This document shows, in pieces, positions 58,465 through 64,000 of a DNA stretch of 64,000 nt. Below the pieces are notes generated by a model. The model did no database searches. It saw nothing but the letters and a program-made list of their open reading frames with translations, and was not told the origin of the DNA. The DNA is from Ligustrum vulgare. Taxonomy: Eukaryota; Streptophyta; Magnoliopsida; Lamiales; Oleaceae. Every line of letters begins with the position of its first letter. The first letter of the stretch is position 1. The translations under genes and the position numbers were made by a program. Location of the stretch: positions 43,060,129 to 43,124,128 of the forward strand of contig OY743180.1 in NCBI GenBank assembly GCA_963555705.1, given 5' to 3'.

Positions 58465-58955
58465 AAATAAAGACCTTCGTTGATGATCCGTAAGTACCTA
58501 TAAGGCAGGATATCATCGACATTACAAGGCAATCCATCTCAAAGGCGAGAAAGACCTCCTAGAGAGGCGAAACAAAGACCTTCGTTGATGATCTGTAAGT
58601 ACCTATAAGGCAGGATATCATCAACATTACAAGGCAATCTGTCTCAAAGGCAAGAAAGACCTCCTAGAGAGGCGAAACAAAGACCTTCGTTGATGATCCG
58701 TAAGTACCTATAAGGCAGGATATCATCAACATTACAAGGCAATCCGTCTCAAAGGCGAGAAACACCTCCTAGAGAGGCAAAACAAAGACCTTCGTTGATG
58801 ATCCATAAGTACCTATAAGGCAGGATATCATCAACATGACAAGGCAATCCGTCTAAAAGGCGAGAAAGACTTCCTTGAGAGGCGAAACGAAGACCTTCGT
58901 CGATGATCCGTAAGTACCTATAAGGCAGGACATCATCGACATCACAAGGCAATCT
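58465..58955. repeat. 105-bp tandem array, about 4.7 copies
   Basis: AGACCTTCGTTGATGATCC recurs at 58471, 58576, 58681, 58786 and 58891, exactly 105 bp apart. It lies where RT would be expected. Confidence 0.95.
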
Positions 58956-58975
58956 ATGAAGACGAAGTAGGTCCC

Positions 58976-59145
58976 CACGAGAAACCGAGGTGAAAAATGA
59001 CCTCCATTCTACAAACGAGGTGTTTTGGTGAAAAATACCGAGGTGACAAATGACCGACCTCCATTCTACAAACGAGGTGTTTTGGTGAAAAATACCGAGG
59101 TGACAAATGACCGACCTCCATTCTACAGACGAAGTGTTTTGGTGA
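58976..59145. repeat. Array of about 60 bp units with CGAGGTG motif
   Basis: About three units with GACCGACCTCCATTCTACA and CGAGGTGTTTTGGTGA. The phrases resemble those in the LTR U3 of the same element. Confidence 0.85.
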
Positions 59146-59149
59146 GAAT

Positions 59150-60150
59150 GTGTCGAGCTTAAGTATTCACTTCGTTTTTAAGTCACATCTGCATTTTATT
59201 TGGAGTGAATTGACGTTTGAAAATTGTTTAAGTGTTCACTTCGTTTTTAAGTCACATCTGCATTTTATTTGGAGTGAATTAACGTTTTAAAATTGCTTAA
59301 GTGTTCACTTCGTTTCAAATTCACCTCTGTATTTTATTTGGAGTGAATTGACGTTTGAAAATTGCTTAAGTGTTCACTTCGTTTTTAAGTCACCTCTGCA
59401 TTTTATTTGGAGTAAATTAACGTTTGAAAATTGCTTAAGTGTTCACTTCGTTTCAAATTCACCTCCGCATTTCATATTGAGGGAATTGACGTTTGAAAAT
59501 TGCTTAAGTGTTCACTTCGTTTTTAAATCACCTCTGCATTTTATTTGGAGTGAATTGACGTTTGAAAATTGTTTAAGTGTTCACTTCGTTTTTAAGTCAC
59601 CTCTGCATTTTATTTGGAGTGAATTAACGTTTGAAAATTGCTTAAGTGTTCACTTCGTTTCAAATTCACCTCTGCATTTTATTTGGAGTGAATTGACGTT
59701 TGAAAATTGATTAAGTGTTCACTTCGTTTTTAAGTCACCTCTGCATTTTATTTGGAGTGAATTGACGTTTGAAAATTGTTTAAGTGTTCACTTTGTTTCA
59801 AATTCACCTCTGCATTTTATTTGGAGTGAATTGACGTTTGAAAATTGCTTAAGTGTTCACTTCGTTTTTAAGTCACCTCTGCATTTTATTTGGAGTGAAT
59901 TAACGTTTGAAAATTGCTTAAGTGTTCACTTCGTTTCAAATTCACCTCCGCATTTCATATTGAGGGAATTGACGTTTGAAAATTGCTTAAGTGTTCACTT
60001 CGTTTTTAAGTCACCTCTGCGTTTTATTTGGAGTGAATTGACGTTTGAAAATTGTTTGAGTGTTCACTTCGTTTCAAATTCACCTCTGCATTTCATAATT
60101 GAGTGAATTAACGTTTGGAAAGTGCTTAAGTATTCACTTCGTTTATAATT
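59150..60150. repeat. Array of about 69-70 bp units, about 14 copies
   Basis: The unit contains GAATTGACGTTTGAAAATTG, GTGTTCACTTCGTTT and GCATTTTATTTGGAGT, with two alternating variants (TTTTAAGTCACC / TTCAAATTCACC). The open frames at 59348-59710 and 59762-60106 are repeat by-products. Confidence 0.95.
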
Positions 60151-60206
60151 CATTTTGTTTGACTTCGAAATACTCAGTGCTAAAATGAAATTTTTCTTTG
60201 TACTAT

Positions 60207-62515
60207 TCAAAAGGAACAAGATTGAAAGTTACAAGACAACATGGATCTGAAAATGTGTAACGATTCTTCGATATTGACAAATTTTTCTAGCAGGTTGGTT
60301 TGAGACTCAGTGAGTGGAGAGAGTAAGGATTCTTCGTCGACCTCGTCAGGCATCAGCTCTAAATACTTTTTGTAGACCAGTTCGAGTTTCTCTTTTAAGA
60401 AACTTATGTCCACCTCAGGTCGTTTTTCTTCCAACTCCTCTACTATCTCTTTGAATGTGAGATAGTAGGTCTTGTCCACATCGTGTTCATATTCCAATGA
60501 ATCTTTGAACTTTTTCATGGCCTCCTTGTAGGAACCTTGGACAGCAGCCTCAAGCTCATCTTTTTCCTTCTTCAAGTTGGCCTCAATATTATTGGCCTCG
60601 TCCAATTCCTTTAAAAGTCTTTCTTTTGCGACCTGCATTTGGGAGGCCACCTCCTCCCTTAGGGGGAGCACTTCATCCTTAAACTTGGATAGCTCAAGGT
60701 TGGTCTCTTTAAGCTTAGCCATCTCTTCTATAGCCTCTTTCAATCTGGCCTCTGCCTCATGTCTGGCCTTCACCTCTGCCTCAAACATGTTCCTGGCGTC
60801 GTCGGCAAGCTTCTTGAACTTTCTAGTGTCAGAGGCCGCCTCGCTTAATCTGGACTGAGCTCGGAAAAAATAAATAAGAGCTTGACCGACGTGTGCAGTA
60901 CCGGTCGCCAGAAGGTCGTCCAAAGGAATATCTTCGCTGAATTTCTCTTGACGAAGTGTCCAGGTCTTGGCCGGAACATCCATGGCCACCTTAGTTTGCA
61001 GGGGGACCTTCATTAAGCCCATAGGTGTTAGGTTGGCCGCAGACACAAACTCCCTATAAATTTTCGGGCGAGACCCTTTTAGAGAGTTAGCTAGCTCAGC
61101 TCTGACAGGATGCACTCCCAGATACGACCCCCCCTGCAGAGCTGATTGGGAAGACCCAGCTTGGTCCTCAGAAGTTTGAGGCGGTGGGATTGGAACGTCA
61201 GACTTCTCCTTCACAACCTCAGCTCGTTTGGATTTCTTTTGGAGAGGTGGGTCAATCGGATACTCTTTGGGAGGTGGTGAGTTTCTTGTGGACTGTTTTT
61301 GGGCTGCTCTCTTACGAGCCTCAGCCTTGGCGTTTGCAAGTTTCTTCGCCTTCATTGATTCCATCCTCTTTTTACTTTTACGGGCTGATATGAAAAGAAA
61401 TACAGAAATGAGTGTTCTTGGTATACACCTCAAAAAATACAAGGCGCTGAAAAGTTGTAGTGCAACGATTTGACACTTACACTTTGGAAGTGGAGGGTAG
61501 TAATCAGACGGATCGATAAAGGTAAGGGTTGATTCAAACAAGAGTTCTTCAGTCAGAAGCTTTTTCACCGATCTGCAATGGTCAGGTTGGTCGGTCAGAT
61601 GGATAATCCTCTCGATGACTTTTGGGTCCAAATCTGCCTCTCTCACCTCTGCAAAAAACGAGATGATTAATATTAGAACAACTCAGCTCGAAAATATCCC
61701 AGATATAAAGACTTACTGAATTTATCCCTATAGAGAACGGGAATGGTTGAACTGATTCCATCACTTCGATAGGGGCTCATCCAATTTCCCCCAACGAAGA
61801 ACCATTTCTCTTTCCAAGAGCAAACTGATTCAGGCAAATCAATCAGCAATCTTCGTCCCTCGAAAACTGACCTCTGCATCGCATAGAACCACCCCGTTTT
61901 TTTGCCATCAGCTCGAAACTGATATGCATAATTAAATTCATCCACTGAGGGATCGTTGTATCCCAAACGGTTGTAAAGGGATATGAACCCAAGGATGTAC
62001 CTCCAACCATTAGGGTGAGTTTGGGTGGGGGCTACACCCCAAGATCGGAGAAAATCAGTTATGATGAATGGAAGCGGAAATCTGAGGCCTGCCTCCAGGA
62101 TTTGGTAATTAGTAGCTACATAACGTTTGGGTGGTTGGTCAGCTCGTTCGTAACTTTTGGGAAGGAAAAAGTGTACGTATCCTGGGATTCTATATTTGTT
62201 TTTCCAAATTTGTAGTTCGTTTTCAGTGGCTTCAGATCGGAAATGCTTGCAAGCAAAATCCGAACTGTAACTAGTACAAGGGTCAGGTTGCTGGAATGTG
62301 GCGGTAGAAGGGTATCGAAATGAACTGGCCAAGAGAGAACGGGATTCCGGTACTATTGCTAAAGGTATGGGCTGCGGGATTTCATCATCACCCTCCTCGC
62401 CTTGAAAAAGGCACTGGGTTTCCTTACTCTCCTCCCAGGACACAGACAATTCGGCCTCCTTGCCCCTATTTTCCGACCTCACCCCACTTTCCTCAAAACT
62501 AATACTATCGCTCAT
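60207..62515 (-). CDS. Antisense gene of element D: gypsy-type transposon N-domain plus coiled coil, two predicted introns
   Basis: Predicted exons on the minus strand are 62515-61717, 61648-61481 and 61384-60207. The introns have GTAAGT donors and TTTTTTGCAG / CATATCAG acceptors. Reading frame is kept across both joins (phases 1 and 1), giving about 714 residues. The N-terminal part has IPGYVHFFLPKSYER, then GLRFPLPFIITDFLRSWGVA and PNGWRYILGFISLYNRLG. This resembles the 'putative gypsy type transposon' domain of antisense ORFs in Tat-lineage elements. A basic stretch follows (KKRMESMKAKKLANAKAEAR), then a long Glu/Lys-rich coiled coil near the C-terminus (about 60800-60400). A TATA box TATAAATAGGGG sits near 62745-62756, about 230 bp upstream. 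Molecular role unknown. No stop codons interrupt the spliced frame, although gag is broken. Confidence 0.82.
61385..61480 (-). other. Predicted intron 2 of the antisense gene
   Basis: 96 bp on the minus strand, from GTAAGTGTCAAATC to CTTTTCATATCAG. It is open in frame, so it could be retained, but its translation is hydrophobic and unlike the charged flanks. Confidence 0.65.
61649..61716 (-). other. Predicted intron 1 of the antisense gene
   Basis: 68 bp on the minus strand, from GTAAGTCTTTATATC to TTTTTTGCAG. It splits a codon and joins the two open frames exactly in phase. Confidence 0.7.
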
Positions 62516-62744
62516 CCTTATAGAGTGATTACAACGAGCTGGACAGTTAGAAAAAAAAAGAGGGGGGGGGAAGAAATTTCAAAACAAGAGAAAACAGAGA
62601 AGAAACGTCAAAAGCGTCCTCACCTAACGAAAGAAATAGCAGATCTGATATGATAACGAGGTGAAATCAAGGTCGTGTAAATAGACGATCTGATATTGAC
62701 AGAGAGAATTTCGAAGGTTCAATAGGTTTCTTACGAGGAGAATG

Positions 62745-62757
62745 CCCCTATTTATAA
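62745..62757 (-). promoter_or_regulatory. TATA box of the antisense gene
   Basis: The minus strand reads TATAAATAGGGGC. It lies inside element D, just outside the 3' LTR, and faces the antisense gene. Confidence 0.6.
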
Positions 62758-62982
62758 GGAAAGAAGAGAGAGAGATCATTAATTAGTCATAATGACAAGA
62801 CGCGTTAAAATTATGGAGGCAGCGACACTTGATCCTAGGACTGACACACCAATCACATCACGACACCTGGCAATTGGGAATGGATAAAAATTAAAGGCAA
62901 CGTCAATTAGAAGGCTGTAAGACAACTGGGATTTCGAGATCCGCCCACAAGATCTTTTTCGAACCGATCTCGAGGGTACATT

Positions 62983-63778
62983 TGTTGTTTATCGTGCTGA
63001 CGTGGATTCAATATGTTGACCTCAACTTAAAATGGCAGCTGGTTTATTAAGACCAAGGTGATTCGATGCCAAGGTGATTTTATGCCGAGGTGATTTGATG
63101 CCGAGGTGAGTTTGTGACCGACCTCAACTTGGAGGGAGAGGTGATTTCCCAAAACCGAGGTGACAAGTTGCCGAGGTGATTTTGGAACCGACCTCCACTT
63201 AAAGAGAGAGGTGATTTGCCATGAACGAGGTGACTTGATACTGATGTGATGTTGACCGAGGTGAATTCCGAGCGTGGTGAGACTGGCGGCGCTACTAAAA
63301 CATCAAAGCAGCCGTATTTATGTGTCAGTAATTATGATTGTTTGTGAAATGTCAGTATAATCATCTGTGACATGTTGTCAGCAATTTCAGTAGTCATTGT
63401 CAGTCACATACTGCAGACGTGATATGTTGTAATGATTATGTTTAAATTCCTCAACTACTATAAATAGAAGGAGTAAATGCTCATTAAAGGGCAGGTGATA
63501 TAAAAAAAACATTTCCAAACTCTTGCTATTTGATTTCGTTAATTCGACATGGCTATCAGATCGGTATCGAACTGGACGTGAATTTGTGTAACTTTGATCT
63601 CAGTTCGCTTTCGATCTGTTACCTTTCCTATTTCTTATAATATCTCGAACTTTATTACAACGACGATCATTTAATTAAAGAGCTGCATACTTAGACAAAT
63701 TAATCAAAGACATACAATCCATCTATCAATTCAAAAGTTCATACCACTTTTATTTGTTGACAAAAAGAGACGTCAACA
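62983..63778 (+). repeat. 3' LTR of element D
   Basis: It matches 55271-56051 with scattered substitutions and one additional short unit with GCCGAGGTGATTTGAT. It is followed by GACGT. Confidence 0.93.
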
Positions 63779-63783
63779 GACGT

Positions 63784-64000
63784 GAAAAGTTTGAATCTTG
63801 AATTAAATGAGTTGGTAACTTCTTAAATTTTGATGACAAGGTTTAAACATTGAAGCTATTAGATGCCCCAAGTTTGCACCATATGGTAGAAGATGTAAAG
63901 GATGACATGTGTTTTGATTGTAAGGACACTTGCTAGCCTGGAGCTAGAATAAATAAAAGGAATAAAAGAGGCATTTAACCACCTGAAGCTTAAAGCCTTT
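63784..64000. other. Right flank of element D
   Basis: Continues the insertion target sequence. Short open stretches only; no family recognised. Confidence 0.4.

Larger units (their letters stand above)
55271..63778 (+). mobile_element. Element D: Tat/Retand-type non-autonomous Gypsy element with antisense gene
   Basis: LTRs of 781 bp (55271-56051) and 796 bp (62983-63778), TGTTGTTTATCG to GACGTCAACA, flanked by GACGT (55266-55270, 63779-63783). A primer-type ATTGGCGCTAGAAGGAGGG follows the 5' LTR. gag and protease are present in damaged form on the plus strand; RT, RNase H and integrase are absent. Tandem arrays occupy 58465-60150 and a long antisense gene occupies 60207-62515. Sense gag-protease plus an antisense ORF is the known arrangement of Tat-lineage elements. 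Confidence 0.92.

Noticed and set aside
59348..60106. Two ORFs with LTFENCLSVHF repeats
   Set aside because: The array period is near a multiple of three, so stops are avoided by chance; no start context or domain.

Overview
This is a plant nuclear window, almost certainly from a eudicot, and it is nearly all transposable elements. It is AT-rich. It holds plant-type LTR retrotransposons with tRNA primer sites, a hAT MITE, a TRIM, a decayed Helitron, and fragments of plant genes (LOG, ARM-repeat, RPA1, receptor-like kinase). I see no complete ordinary host gene and no tRNA or rRNA gene. The species cannot be named from the sequence.

Layout. Element A (1-7375) is a Gypsy-like LTR element whose first LTR is cut by the window edge; it has 2.28 kb LTRs and no gag-pol. 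Decayed sequence with a Copia-type LTR remnant follows. Element B (9002-15187, minus) has 0.22 kb LTRs and a TTAAA target duplication. A 341 bp TRIM lies at 15659-15999. Element G (about 16.2-21.7 kb, minus) is a decayed Athila/Tat-type relic with a hAT MITE inside it (19873-20286). An RPA1-like pseudogene lies at about 22.3-24.1 kb (minus). Element C (25139-31161, plus) is a young sister of B with a GGATC duplication. A LINE-type RNase H relic lies at 31.4-32.05 kb. Element E (32573-45087) is a full-length 12.5 kb Athila/Tat Gypsy element with a TTCGA duplication, gag, protease, RT, RNase H, integrase and a third ORF, all damaged. A degenerate Helitron lies at about 46.5-50.8 kb. A solo LTR related to element A lies at 51349-53616, followed by a kinase relic at about 54.1-54.5 kb. 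Element D (55271-63778) is a Tat/Retand-type non-autonomous element with a GACGT duplication; it keeps gag and protease, has tandem arrays where RT and integrase should be, and carries a large antisense gene with two predicted introns.

The most striking feature is a roughly 2.1 kb cassette found antisense in element A, in element C, and as a deletion derivative in element B. It encodes (i) an intronless LOG-type cytokinin-activating enzyme homologue and (ii) a 181-residue basic, cysteine-rich protein that resembles the small nucleic-acid-binding / silencing-suppressor proteins of betaflexivirids. Each ORF has its own TATA-like box, and a set of imperfect hairpin repeats follows the LOG gene. 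The cassette is shared by elements with unrelated LTRs. The two coding sequences differ mainly at synonymous sites, and the host elements look recently inserted because their LTR pairs are nearly identical. In A both reading frames are open; in C LOG has a 1-bp frameshift but the cysteine-rich ORF is intact; in B both ORFs are internally deleted.

The functional reading is inference: a mobile accessory module that could change host cytokinin state and interfere with silencing of the element. It parallels the antisense ORFs already known from Tat-lineage elements, of which element D is a clear example here.
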